From Parashewanella sp049608225 (lineage in GTDB: Bacteria; Pseudomonadota; Gammaproteobacteria; Enterobacterales; Shewanellaceae), in contig JBMYXI010000002.1 in the NCBI GenBank assembly GCA_049608225.1, positions 52,917-116,916 of the forward strand: DNA of 64,000 nucleotides, in the 5' to 3' direction. Numbering within the stretch: position 1 is the stretch's first letter; each line of letters opens with the position of its first letter. Position numbers and translations under genes: made by a program. The notes below the pieces were generated by a model. The model was not told where the DNA came from, searched no databases, and saw nothing but the letters and a program-made list of their open reading frames with translations. Below, in pieces: positions 27,307-36,607 of the stretch.

Positions 27307-27996
27307 TTAACTCTTACGAGCTTTAATACGATCGAGCACTGCATTAGCATTGGACTTTTGCTCACCAATACCCGCTTCAGCTAACTTAGCTTGTAGTGAC
27401 TTATCACTGTTTTCATCATCAAGGGTTTCAGATGCTTTAAGTCTGTCATCAAATTGCTGTTGGCGTGCTTTAATGCGCTCTAATGAATCTTTGGCATTCA
27501 TTAACTTTGAATTGCTCGATGCAAATGAATCAGTAATCGTCGCCGTCGCTTTTTGTACACTTTCTGTGGTTTTCACCATGCTTAGCTGACGTTGATAATC
27601 AGAAAGCTGACGTTCGGTTTTTTTCACTAATTCTTTAAGGCGCGCAGCATGAGCGGTATAACTCGTGTTCGCCGATTGTTGTTCATTTAGCTCTTCATCT
27701 AACTGGGCAATTTTTTCAGCAACTTCGATAGCTAATGCTTCATTACCTTGCTCAAGTGCTTGCGTTGCATAGCCTTCGTGTTCTTCAACGCTACGCTTCA
27801 AGCGTTCAACTTCACGTGCCGCTTGCATTTCTTTCGCCATCACATCGGTTAATTCACGTTTTGCATTGGTTAAGTGCTTTTTCGCATCACGGATTTCTTG
27901 TTCAAAAATACGGGTTGAATTGGCATCAACAATGCTCTCACCGATTTCCGTAGCACCACCACGAAACGCAGTTAGGATTTTATTTAAAATGCCCAT
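27307..27996 (-). CDS. yjfJ: PspA/IM30 family protein (YjfJ-like)
   Basis: 229 residues, almost entirely coiled-coil helix. The N-terminal MGILNKILTAFRGGATEIGE is the amphipathic membrane-binding helix of the family, and KHLTNAKRELTDVMAKEMQA onward forms the long hairpin. PspA/IM30 proteins polymerise on damaged inner membranes as ESCRT-III relatives. AAGGAGC precedes the start. It is the second gene after DUF2170, 11 bases downstream. Confidence 0.93.
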   Translation of the reverse strand: MGILNKILTAFRGGATEIGESIVDANSTRIFEQEIRDAKKHLTNAKRELTDVMAKEMQAAREVERLKRSVEEHEGYATQALEQGNEALAIEVAEKIAQLDEELNEQQSANTSYTAHAARLKELVKKTERQLSDYQRQLSMVKTTESVQKATATITDSFASSNSKLMNAKDSLERIKARQQQFDDRLKASETLDDENSDKSLQAKLAEAGIGEQKSNANAVLDRIKARKS

Positions 27997-28007
27997 AATA
28001 TTGCTCC

Positions 28008-28421
28008 TTATTTCAGATAGGCGACCATTTCGTCGATGACTTCAATACAGTTATCCGACAATACAGCGACTTCTTGTTCAATTTCGTTCATACTGGATTG
28101 CAGCGATAATGCACCGTAAACCACATATTTATTATCCACTTTGGCAAAAGCCGATAATGGCATTGGAATGTTTAATTCCAACATTGTTTGGAACATTTCT
28201 GTGCGCTTTTCAGGGTTCACTTCGTGTTCATCCCATAAGTAGCTAATACACAGAATTTGGTTATCCGTCACCGAAATAAAAACTGGAATTTCTTCACGGC
28301 CGACCACATTAACTTGTAGCACTTCAACTTCACCATCAATTGGGTAACAGTCAAAGTTAAAACCTGTTTGACCTTGATCACCAAGCCCATTTAAATAGTT
28401 CGCAATTGTGTGAATATTCAT
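28008..28421 (-). CDS. yjfI: DUF2170 family protein (YjfI-like)
   Basis: 137 residues from ATG 28421 (AAGGA six bases upstream). An ATG at 28439 would lie inside the operator, so it is rejected. The sequence (DGEVEVLQVNVVGREEIPVF; EVNPEKRTEMFQTMLELNIPMPLSAFAKVD) fits DUF2170, the family of E. coli YjfI, which is paired with a PspA-like protein. It is cytoplasmic. It is first in its transcription unit, directly behind two GACATAATATGTC palindromes. Confidence 0.88.
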   Translation of the reverse strand: MNIHTIANYLNGLGDQGQTGFNFDCYPIDGEVEVLQVNVVGREEIPVFISVTDNQILCISYLWDEHEVNPEKRTEMFQTMLELNIPMPLSAFAKVDNKYVVYGALSLQSSMNEIEQEVAVLSDNCIEVIDEMVAYLK

Positions 28422-28434
28422 AATTATCCTTATA

Positions 28435-28481
28435 GACATAATATGTCTGAATCAAACTTTAGCATCGAGACATAATATGTC
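28435..28481 (-). promoter_or_regulatory. Two 13-bp palindromic operators and promoter of the DUF2170 unit
   Basis: GACATAATATGTC occurs at 28435-28447 and 28469-28481 (centres 34 bases apart). On the minus strand the outer copy contains TTGACA, a perfect -35 box, with TAAAGT 16 bases on as a plausible -10; the inner copy lies just upstream of the ribosome binding site. A repressor bound at either would block transcription. The same 13-mer precedes the sister unit at 32231. Confidence 0.75.
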
Positions 28482-28490
28482 AAGCACTTT

Positions 28491-30221
28491 TTAATTAGAA
28501 ATGATTTGGCCTTGTTCCTGTGACCAATCTGCCAAATGGTATCGATATAATTGCAGTGAACCCAATCGATTTGGTTTCACCTTTTTACTGTTTTGGTAAA
28601 AGTTTCCAGGGAACTCAAAGGCTGCTCTTGCTAATGCAGGTGTCAACCATTGCTCGTCGATAGGAAACTGTTTTAATTCTGCTAAGCGCTGTCTCGCCGC
28701 TTTACCCGTAACCGTGGCAATGCTGAAACCCCATTCACCAAAACTGGGCACATTGTGATGATATTGCTGCACGTTAAAGCCTGCAAGCGCAATGGTTTTA
28801 CCCACAGAAATAAAGGCATGTTGCGCATGATAAGGTGAAGTAGACTGCACTGTCATTGCACCATCAGCACTCAGTAGCTGTTTTAATTTAAGATAAAATA
28901 CATCTGAATAAAGCTTGTTAAGATCTGGGTGACTTGGATCAGGCAAATCAACAATAATGGCGTCAAACTTAGCTTGCTGCTTGATCAAGGTTTCCACCCC
29001 ATTAAACGCATCATTCAAAATAATATTAACTCTGGGATCGTTCAAGGCATCACTATTCAGCTTTCTCAGTGTTTGATTTAAATACTTTGGCATATCGGTA
29101 TCAGCACGTGAGAAAAGCTTGATCAATTCGCTATCCAAATCCATTAACGTCACTTGCTGAGGCTGCCATTTCAATACTTGTTTTAGGCCAAGTCCATCAC
29201 CACCGCCAATGATCAAAACTTTATCATGGCGAGCACTAGCTGCTAAGGTTGGATGCACCAAAAACGAATGATAGATATGTTCATCTTCGCTAGAAAACTG
29301 CAAACGGCCATTAATGTATAAATTAAACACGGGTGCTAAACCTTGACCACGAAGGCGCTCGGTAAACGTTAACTGTTGAAAGCGTGTTGCTTTGGTGTAA
29401 ACAACTTTGTCTTTATACAATAAGTTATTAAACCCTTGCTGCCAGTCAGGGCCAAAATACGCTAAGGCCAATAACACAAGAGCCGCAATAATATGCCCAG
29501 ATAACAACAAACCAAAGTGACGGATCCGCTGCTTAAATCGAAATAAAAACAAAAAACCCGCAATTAAATTGACGCTAGCGGTAATACTGGCAGCCAATTC
29601 AATGTCCATCGCCAGCATAATGCCAACCCAAATAGCTGCGCCAATACCCGCACCAATATAGTCAGCACCATAAATGGTGCCCGCATTATGCAATAAGTGT
29701 TCATCAGACAAGTCTTGCCTGACTCGGGCGATCAATGGGATTTCCATGCCTATCATCAATCCAAGTAATGTGCCCCAAACATAAGGCAAATATTTAACTG
29801 CAGATTGAAAAACTTGAACGCTGCCACCATCAGGAAGGTGATCTTGAGGAAGGTTAAAGGTTTGCGCCAATATTTGTGGAAACTCAGCGCTAAAACCAAT
29901 AATTGCTGCGGTGATCAAAATCGCGCTTGCCCCGCACAAAGCCACCAGCAATTCTAAACAGGCAAACCCTGTGAACGCATGACGAATTTTGCGTGCGGCA
30001 AAGGCACCGAAGCCCATAGATACGATCATTAAACCGATCATGGTATAAATGGCCGCTTCCAGTGCGCCTAAAATCCGCCCTGCATAATGAGACAATAAGT
30101 ATTCATAAATCAAACCACAAGCAGCGAGTGCCGCCATAATGCCAAGCAATAATAGATCATCAAACCGAGTTAATTGCTTAGGCTGAACACTCGTATTTGT
30201 ATTCACGTCACCGTCACCCAA
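28491..30221 (-). CDS. Membrane-anchored spermidine-synthase-like aminopropyltransferase
   Basis: 576 residues. The N-terminal ~220 residues have about seven transmembrane helices. The C-terminal part is a SpeE-like fold: LIIGGGDGLGLKQVLKW with the decarboxy-SAM-binding GGGDG, LMDLDSELIKLF, and the catalytic-loop motif IIVDLPDPSHPDLNKLYSDVFY with its Asp. It would transfer aminopropyl groups to putrescine or related amines at the membrane. It starts four bases after the DUF350 stop, so they are cotranscribed. In E. coli the yjf cluster ends instead with a glutathionylspermidine-synthase-like gene, also a polyamine enzyme. Confidence 0.88.
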   Translation of the reverse strand: MGDGDVNTNTSVQPKQLTRFDDLLLLGIMAALAACGLIYEYLLSHYAGRILGALEAAIYTMIGLMIVSMGFGAFAARKIRHAFTGFACLELLVALCGASAILITAAIIGFSAEFPQILAQTFNLPQDHLPDGGSVQVFQSAVKYLPYVWGTLLGLMIGMEIPLIARVRQDLSDEHLLHNAGTIYGADYIGAGIGAAIWVGIMLAMDIELAASITASVNLIAGFLFLFRFKQRIRHFGLLLSGHIIAALVLLALAYFGPDWQQGFNNLLYKDKVVYTKATRFQQLTFTERLRGQGLAPVFNLYINGRLQFSSEDEHIYHSFLVHPTLAASARHDKVLIIGGGDGLGLKQVLKWQPQQVTLMDLDSELIKLFSRADTDMPKYLNQTLRKLNSDALNDPRVNIILNDAFNGVETLIKQQAKFDAIIVDLPDPSHPDLNKLYSDVFYLKLKQLLSADGAMTVQSTSPYHAQHAFISVGKTIALAGFNVQQYHHNVPSFGEWGFSIATVTGKAARQRLAELKQFPIDEQWLTPALARAAFEFPGNFYQNSKKVKPNRLGSLQLYRYHLADWSQEQGQIISN

Positions 30222-30225
30222 GCTA

Positions 30226-31125
30226 TTAGGCCATCAATGATGTCAGCATCATTGCAATTGCAATGCTTATCGCCATTTCAATAGCCGCTAAACCAATATT
30301 ATGCTGCTGCTCAACTTCCACCGTACGATTAATCTTTGCCAGCACCACCGCTTTCACAATTGCTTGTAATAGTGACAATAACAACAACATAACCAAGGAA
30401 AACGCCAACCAAGCGATGACATTTGCCACATATGCATCAGGAATAAACTCAATGAAATGGCTCGCCGCATTAAAGCTTAAGCCCATTGCAATTAAATAAC
30501 CTGCGTGACGTATTGCTAATGCAATATTATTTTTTTCAAGTGCTTGTTGAAAAGTTTGCCCTTGATTACGTTTGGCGTAACTGTGTTCACGCCAGCGAGT
30601 CAGTAACACTAGCATCAGTTGCGCGATAAAAAAGCTACTAAAAACTGCGATAAAAGTATTAGCGGATAAACCATCAACCCACAGTAACGTGGTACGTATA
30701 ATAATTGCTGTCGCTAAAGCTGCGCCAGCATCGACGATGGCAACCGACACATTACCCGCCAATATGCTCTCGGTTTTGTTGATGTGATTTAAGGCAATTT
30801 TGTCATGAAGAAACCGTCCAAGTTTGATCAAAACAATGCCACATACGCCATAAGCGGTTAAACCAATCGCCTCGGTAACATAGTTACTTGCAGCTTCTCC
30901 CGTGATAGCGCCTGTTAATACAATCCCCAACGCAGCAATTGCACCAGCTGTACTGATCCCAAAAGCAAAATTATCTTTTTCTGACAATTCGTGTCGACTG
31001 TTTACCTTAGCGCTCCAACCGAGTAAATAGCGCATGAGCGTCAATAACACCACCGCGATGCTGAGATCAATCAGCAGAATAACTAATAGCTCTTTACTAA
31101 GGCCGAATTCCTGAAGTATGGACAT
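30226..31125 (-). CDS. yjfL: DUF350 membrane protein (YjfL-like)
   Basis: 299 residues with about eight transmembrane helices arranged as two DUF350 repeats: the first contains FGISTAGAIAALGIVLTGAI, the second NIALAIRHAGYLIAMGLSFN. E. coli YjfL is a single-repeat version of about 130 residues, so this is the double form. AAGGGA precedes the ATG. It is flanked upstream by a lipoprotein gene and downstream by the SpeE-like gene. Function unknown; probably envelope stress. Confidence 0.87.
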   Translation of the reverse strand: MSILQEFGLSKELLVILLIDLSIAVVLLTLMRYLLGWSAKVNSRHELSEKDNFAFGISTAGAIAALGIVLTGAITGEAASNYVTEAIGLTAYGVCGIVLIKLGRFLHDKIALNHINKTESILAGNVSVAIVDAGAALATAIIIRTTLLWVDGLSANTFIAVFSSFFIAQLMLVLLTRWREHSYAKRNQGQTFQQALEKNNIALAIRHAGYLIAMGLSFNAASHFIEFIPDAYVANVIAWLAFSLVMLLLLSLLQAIVKAVVLAKINRTVEVEQQHNIGLAAIEMAISIAIAMMLTSLMA

Positions 31126-31194
31126 ACTGTTTCCCTTTTCGTTTATTAAACCATTCCTATCAATTCACTTTGTCGTAAATTGATGTGAGTGGTT

Positions 31195-32151
31195 TTACTT
31201 GCCGCGACTTACGCCACGCGAAGTTCGACTAGATGAATTTCTTAAGCCACTGCTTTTGGCATAATTTGAGCGAAACTTACTCCGTGAGCTTTGAAAGTCT
31301 TTCGGAGCAGCACGGCTCGCTCGGGTTAATCCTGTCGAGCCTGATCGCGTTTTGGCATATGGGCTTTTAAATTGCTGCCCTTTATTGGCAAAACGTTTTT
31401 TCGTTTGCTGGTAAACCTTTTCTTGCCTTTGTGATTGTTTAGGCGAGGTATAACGATAACGCCCAACGTCACCGTAGTAACTGTAGCCACGATGTCTCGA
31501 CCAATTATCGTAATAAATAGGCCTTTGAAAAATATTCGAAAACATCGAGTACATACCATACCAAGCCCAAAACGACATGCCACTGGAGTTGGTTTGCCAA
31601 CTACCATAAGATGGATTGCCCACCAACTGACTACCAGCACCAAAATCTTGTGCATTATTGGCCACAATGTCAGCTTCACGGCTGATAGCATTAATTCTGG
31701 CTAATGTGCCGCCAGACATATCTGCAATGACATTGACGGGATCCGATAGCATATCGTTAAATAAACTGGGATCCGCCGCTTGATAGATATTTTCAACTTC
31801 AGCTAATTGCCTGTCCAAATCAATAAAATTACTGGCAATGCCAGCTTCGACTTGCCGACGCTTTAAACCTTGATACAAGTTACCAGCGGGCGTGGCATCT
31901 TCTGCTAATTGGGTAAGTAATGGCGATAATTCTGGCTTCTTGTTGCTCAAAATTGACGCATACTGTTTCAACAATTCAGCATTACGCAGCCGACCACTAT
32001 TCAGATCCGATGCTAACGCTTCGATCCGATTTTTAGACAATTGTTGTAACTGAGCAATTTTATCTGGCCTGTCATCACCACACGCACTCAGAAGCAAGCT
32101 CCCAACAATTAGTACGCTAGCAACAATCACCTTGTTTAGCATTCCTGCCAT
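31195..32151 (-). CDS. Lipoprotein with Arg/Ser-rich C-terminus
   Basis: 318 residues from ATG 32151 (GGAGAG upstream); a TTG at 32199 gives a poorer start. The signal sequence ends in a lipobox, SLLLSACGDD, placing it on the membrane. The middle has an aromatic region (SFWAWYGMYSMFSNIFQRPI). The last ~90 residues are rich in Arg, Ser, Lys and Gly and probably disordered, able to bind acidic polymers. Family not recognised. It is first in the unit lipoprotein-DUF350-SpeE, behind the 32231 operator. Confidence 0.78.
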   Translation of the reverse strand: MAGMLNKVIVASVLIVGSLLLSACGDDRPDKIAQLQQLSKNRIEALASDLNSGRLRNAELLKQYASILSNKKPELSPLLTQLAEDATPAGNLYQGLKRRQVEAGIASNFIDLDRQLAEVENIYQAADPSLFNDMLSDPVNVIADMSGGTLARINAISREADIVANNAQDFGAGSQLVGNPSYGSWQTNSSGMSFWAWYGMYSMFSNIFQRPIYYDNWSRHRGYSYYGDVGRYRYTSPKQSQRQEKVYQQTKKRFANKGQQFKSPYAKTRSGSTGLTRASRAAPKDFQSSRSKFRSNYAKSSGLRNSSSRTSRGVSRGK

Positions 32152-32230
32152 GTGCTCTCCAAATAGATTGGTTGATTTGAATGGCTTTTTCTCATTCAAG
32201 CAATTAGGATTTAGTTATATAACATCAAAA

Positions 32231-32243
32231 GACATAATATGTC
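32231..32243 (-). promoter_or_regulatory. 13-bp palindromic operator of the lipoprotein-DUF350-SpeE unit
   Basis: GACATAATATGTC, identical to the two copies at 28435 and 28469. On the minus strand its edge forms TCGACA, a -35-like hexamer, followed after 17-18 bases by TTATAT/TATATA, the same geometry as at 28469. It sits between this operon and the divergent glnE, 25 bases from the glnE start. Confidence 0.72.
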
Positions 32244-32267
32244 GACATCTAATCCAGTGAAACCATT

Positions 32268-35132
32268 ATGACGACAGAAACTTTATGTAACAAGTTGCTT
32301 CCAGATCCAATTCAACAATTAGCTGAGCAACGTTTTGTTCAATTGCAACAAAGTCATTCTGAGTCGCTTGCACTGTTAACTCCAACACAGCTAAATGAAC
32401 TCAAATGTATTCTTGGGCTAAGTGATTTCATTGCTAATCAGCTACAACGCTTTCCACAATGGATTGTCGCTATTGCCGATGAACTTGATGAAACCGATGT
32501 CGGCGCATTCTATAAGCAAATGCTCAATCGAAAGCTCGCTCAAGCACAATCAGAAACCGATGCCAAACGGATACTACGTCAATTTCGCCATCGTCACTTG
32601 ATAACCATTGCATGGCGTGACTTCATGGGTCATGGTTCAGTTAGCCAGTCTTTGAGTGACTTATCTTTACTGGCAGAAGCTTTGATCATTGGTGCACGTG
32701 ATTGGCAATATCAACAACTGTGTCAGCAGTATGGTACACCGCTTAGTGAGTCAGGCGAGCCGCAACAATTATTAATACTCGGCATGGGCAAGCTTGGCGG
32801 CGGTGAACTTAATTTTTCCTCTGACATTGATCTTATTTTTACTTATCCAGAAGCAGGACAAACTCAAGGTGGTAGAAAAGAGCTAGATAATCAGCAATTT
32901 TTTACACGTATGGGGCAAAAATTAATTGCGCTACTTGATCAAGTTACCGTCGATGGCTTTGTGTATCGCGTTGATATGCGCTTACGTCCTAATGGCGACA
33001 GTGGACCATTAGTATGCAGCTTCAATGCACTCGAACATTATTATCAAGATCAAGGTCGTGAGTGGGAACGTTACGCCATGATAAAGGCTCGCGTACTCGG
33101 ACCATTATGCAAAGAAAAAACCGAGCTTACATCACTACTTAGACCATTTATTTACCGACGATATATTGATTTCACTGCCATTGATTCTTTAAGAAAAATG
33201 AAAAAGACGATCGCACAAGAAGTCCGACGTCGTCAGCTTTCTAACAACATAAAACTCGGCTCAGGCGGTATTCGTGAAGTTGAGTTCATCGTGCAAAACT
33301 TTCAGCTTATTCATGGTGGTCGCCAAGTTGAACTGCGCAAACAAAACATTTTTAAATCTCTTGATGCACTATTTCATCATGGCATGTTGGCGTTTAATGA
33401 ACACTCAGAATTGAAAGAGGCCTATCTTTTTTTACGCCAATTGGAAAACTTACTGCAAGCCATTGATGACAAACAAACACAAACTTTGCCTGACAACGAC
33501 CTAGATTGGCAAAGGCTGTGTTTTGCTCTGAAAATACCAACACCTGAACAACTCAAAGCTAAAATCAACCAAGTGATGACATGCATTCACCAGCAGTTTC
33601 AATCCAGTGTCGGTGGTGATCAAGACAATGACAACCAGCCTTGCTGGGCTGAAGATATATGGCAAGAAGACGATATTGAACAAGGAAACGCCCTACTGCA
33701 AGCACAACAAGTTAATGATCCCGATTGGTTTAGTGCTATTAATAAATGGCGTAGTACGACATCAAAACGGCCAATTGGTCCCAAAGGGCAAGACGCGTTA
33801 GATCAATTAATGCCTAGGATCATCGCTGAAATATCTAAGCTTAATTCGCCTTGTACTGTGTTTACTGCCGTCAGCCAAGTACTCGATCAAATTCTGTGCC
33901 GGACCACTTACCTTGAATTATTGTGTGAAAATGCTGGAGCACGTAATCAGTTATTCCGTTTATGCAAAGCCAGCCCTTGGATCGCAACCCAACTTGCTAG
34001 CTATCCTATGTTGCTTGACGAACTTATCGATCCGCGCCATTTGTATAATCCCACCAACCTTGATGACTATCGAAGTGAACTTCATCTACATTGCTTACGC
34101 ATACCAGAAGAAGACATTGAATCGCAAATGGAAGCACTGCGTGAATATAAACTTACCCAACAACTTAAAATCGCCGCAGCCGATATCACAGGGGTTTTAC
34201 CGTTAACCGAGGTGAGCGATCACCTCACTTGCCTTGCTGAAGCCATCATCGAGCAAGTGTGTAATTATGCTTGGCAACAAGTCACAGCTCGCCATGGCAA
34301 ACCGGCTCATTTATCTTTAGGTAAAAGAGGCTTTGCCGTTATTGGTTATGGCAAATTAGGCGGTCGGGAATTAGGTTACGGCTCAGACTTAGATTTAGTA
34401 TTTCTTATTCGAGCGACCAATGCTAGCCACACAGATGGTGTTAAACCAATTGAAAGTAGCCGTTTTTATGCAAAACTAGCACAAAAAATGATTTCATTAC
34501 TCTCAACTCGCACCGCCAGTGGTGAGTTATATGAAGTCGATATGCGCCTTCGACCATCTGGTGCATCTGGTTTATTGGTGAGTGAAATAAACAGTTTCGC
34601 ACAGTATCAATTACAAGCCAAAACATGGGAAAAACAAGCCTTAATTAGAGCTCGCTTTATTTCTGGTGAGACGGAGATGGAAGGAGATTTCGTCACGCTG
34701 AGAAACAATGTGCTTACTCAACGGACTGATTTAGTTTCCTTATCTAACGATGTACATCAAATGCGTATGAAAATGCGAGAGCATTTATTATCAACTAAAA
34801 GTGATACATTTGATCTTAAACACAGCAGCGGCGGTATGGTTGATATTGAATTCATCGTACAATACCTAGTGTTAGCTTTCGCTCATCAACATCCCTCAAT
34901 TACTAGCTGTACTGATAACATCCGCATATTGCAATTAGTTGCTAAGCTCAATTTACTGCCCGCGACTGCAACTCAACAATTAATTGCAAACTATCAACAG
35001 CTAAGAGATGCGAGCCATCGTCAGGCATTATCAGAAAAAGGAAAGCAAATCACGCTCACTCAAGAAATACAATCGAGCATTGCATTTACCCAACAGCTAT
35101 ATCAGGAGCTGCTTTTGCCCAACTCAGATTGA
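32268..35132 (+). CDS. glnE: Bifunctional glutamine synthetase adenylyltransferase / deadenylase
   Basis: 954 residues, full length. GlnE adds or removes AMP on glutamine synthetase according to the nitrogen signals glutamine and PII. Both nucleotidyltransferase domains are present: LGMGKLGGGELNFSSDIDLI in the N-terminal removase half and GYGKLGGRELGYGSDLDLVF in the C-terminal transferase half. The conserved VDMRLRPNGDSGPL and VDMRLRPSGASGLL follow each. The last 31 bases overlap the convergent ankyrin gene. The usual partners ygiF (upstream) and hldE (downstream, E. coli) are not adjacent. Confidence 0.97.
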   Translation: MTTETLCNKLLPDPIQQLAEQRFVQLQQSHSESLALLTPTQLNELKCILGLSDFIANQLQRFPQWIVAIADELDETDVGAFYKQMLNRKLAQAQSETDAKRILRQFRHRHLITIAWRDFMGHGSVSQSLSDLSLLAEALIIGARDWQYQQLCQQYGTPLSESGEPQQLLILGMGKLGGGELNFSSDIDLIFTYPEAGQTQGGRKELDNQQFFTRMGQKLIALLDQVTVDGFVYRVDMRLRPNGDSGPLVCSFNALEHYYQDQGREWERYAMIKARVLGPLCKEKTELTSLLRPFIYRRYIDFTAIDSLRKMKKTIAQEVRRRQLSNNIKLGSGGIREVEFIVQNFQLIHGGRQVELRKQNIFKSLDALFHHGMLAFNEHSELKEAYLFLRQLENLLQAIDDKQTQTLPDNDLDWQRLCFALKIPTPEQLKAKINQVMTCIHQQFQSSVGGDQDNDNQPCWAEDIWQEDDIEQGNALLQAQQVNDPDWFSAINKWRSTTSKRPIGPKGQDALDQLMPRIIAEISKLNSPCTVFTAVSQVLDQILCRTTYLELLCENAGARNQLFRLCKASPWIATQLASYPMLLDELIDPRHLYNPTNLDDYRSELHLHCLRIPEEDIESQMEALREYKLTQQLKIAAADITGVLPLTEVSDHLTCLAEAIIEQVCNYAWQQVTARHGKPAHLSLGKRGFAVIGYGKLGGRELGYGSDLDLVFLIRATNASHTDGVKPIESSRFYAKLAQKMISLLSTRTASGELYEVDMRLRPSGASGLLVSEINSFAQYQLQAKTWEKQALIRARFISGETEMEGDFVTLRNNVLTQRTDLVSLSNDVHQMRMKMREHLLSTKSDTFDLKHSSGGMVDIEFIVQYLVLAFAHQHPSITSCTDNIRILQLVAKLNLLPATATQQLIANYQQLRDASHRQALSEKGKQITLTQEIQSSIAFTQQLYQELLLPNSD

Positions 35133-36532
35133 GCGGCTTTACGTTGCTCAATAACTTGCTTAATTTCGTCTTTCTTACTGTCAGGAACAAAATCTATTAA
35201 GGTCTTTCCGAAAAGGGGCTGTGTTTTTATGCCTACATTAGCGCCCGCATTTATTAATAATTTTACAATTTCAATCTTACCTTGTTCTGCAGCTATCATT
35301 ACCGCAGTCATGCCACGAGCATCTTTGGAGTCCAAAGCGACCTGCTGCTCAACTAGCCAGTTGGTTAAGTGATAATTTCCTTTACGGCATGCATGCATTA
35401 AAGGGGTTTGCTTTTGATTATCACTATGGTTTAAATCGACATTAACTTTCTTAAGCGTTTTTAATACTTCGATTCCATCTTGATCATAAGGCAAAGCGCA
35501 ACGAGCCGTAATGCACGCTAACGTTGTGCCATCTTTGCTTTTCCGCTCAAGATACCCTTTTGCAACCTCATCAGCATATATATGTTTTACTTTTTCCAAA
35601 AAGGTTTCCATCAACTTGAAATCACCATTGGCTGCCGCTTGATGCAAAGGGCTACGCCCTTGGTTATCAAAGGTAAGCGGATTCGCTCCATTATTGAGTA
35701 AGGTCACAATCATAGTCGGGCAATGTTTTGTCGCATAATGCAGTGGAGTCAAGCCGTTGTCATCAGCTAATTCTGTGTTTGCGTTAAAACCTATTAGTAA
35801 CTTGGCCAACGCTTTATGGTTTGCTTCAACGGCTCTATAAATTGGCGTTTCGCCAGATGCATTTCTTGCATTAATGAGTGCGTTACACTTAGCATCACCA
35901 AACCGATTTGAAATATGTTGTCTCAGTAATGTCACGAGTTCAAAGGAACATGATGCGTTTCTCCGACTAATTGCAGAATGAAAAACGGTATATTTCCCTG
36001 AACCACAACTGCTAACATCAGCGCCATGAGCAAGTAATTTTTTTACCAATTCTAACTTTCCTTCCCGGAGTGCATACAGTAAAACAGTATCACCGAGAGC
36101 ATCTTTACATTCTAAGTTTACGCCACTATCAATAGCCTCAGAAACTTGCCGCCAATTCCCCTTTTTAGCATCTTCAACTATGCTTTCCCCTGAGTTAATT
36201 AATGATTCAAGCTTTTGAATTTGTTCACTATGTGCTGGATATTTAGCTTTAATGTCACCCATTGCTTCCACATGAACAAAATCATCATCATCTTGCTGGC
36301 AATGAAAAGGTTCCATCTTTAATTTATGAACGCCCTTGTGAGTAATGACTCGGTATTGAACTTTGTTCACATCGCCTGTGTAAGGATTAATTAATCCGAA
36401 AGTGACCACGTCTTTACTGGTTGCCAGTCGTGTGACTAATTCACTACTATAGACCAATTTATCATTAACCAGTTTTACCTGTAATGATGTATTCGTTGTA
36501 GCTAGGGTTGCCACTATATCTACTCTTAACAT
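35102..36532 (-). CDS. Ankyrin-repeat protein
   Basis: 476 residues. The first ~110 form a non-repeat domain. At least eight ankyrin repeats follow (about 125-455), with cores TVLLYALREG, TVFHSAISR, TPIYRAVEANH, TPLHYATKH, SPLHQAAANG, TPLMHACRKG and TAVMIAAEQG. The end is lysine-rich. There is no signal peptide. It overlaps the 3' end of glnE by 31 bases on the opposite strand, so its C-terminal residues are read antisense to glnE. Likely a protein-binding scaffold or effector; partner unknown. Confidence 0.87.
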   Translation of the reverse strand: MLRVDIVATLATTNTSLQVKLVNDKLVYSSELVTRLATSKDVVTFGLINPYTGDVNKVQYRVITHKGVHKLKMEPFHCQQDDDDFVHVEAMGDIKAKYPAHSEQIQKLESLINSGESIVEDAKKGNWRQVSEAIDSGVNLECKDALGDTVLLYALREGKLELVKKLLAHGADVSSCGSGKYTVFHSAISRRNASCSFELVTLLRQHISNRFGDAKCNALINARNASGETPIYRAVEANHKALAKLLIGFNANTELADDNGLTPLHYATKHCPTMIVTLLNNGANPLTFDNQGRSPLHQAAANGDFKLMETFLEKVKHIYADEVAKGYLERKSKDGTTLACITARCALPYDQDGIEVLKTLKKVNVDLNHSDNQKQTPLMHACRKGNYHLTNWLVEQQVALDSKDARGMTAVMIAAEQGKIEIVKLLINAGANVGIKTQPLFGKTLIDFVPDSKKDEIKQVIEQRKAAQSELGKSSS

Positions 36533-36557
36533 GATGAATTAGCTTAATTATAGGCAT

Positions 36558-36582
36558 AAAAAAACCAGCAACTGCTGGTTTT
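36558..36582 (-). terminator. Terminator of rraA
   Basis: AAAACCAGCA / TGCTGGTTTT with a two-base loop and T-run on the minus strand, 26 bases beyond the rraA stop. Confidence 0.85.
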
Positions 36583-36607
36583 AGTTAAACAATTAATCTC
36601 AGGTTAA

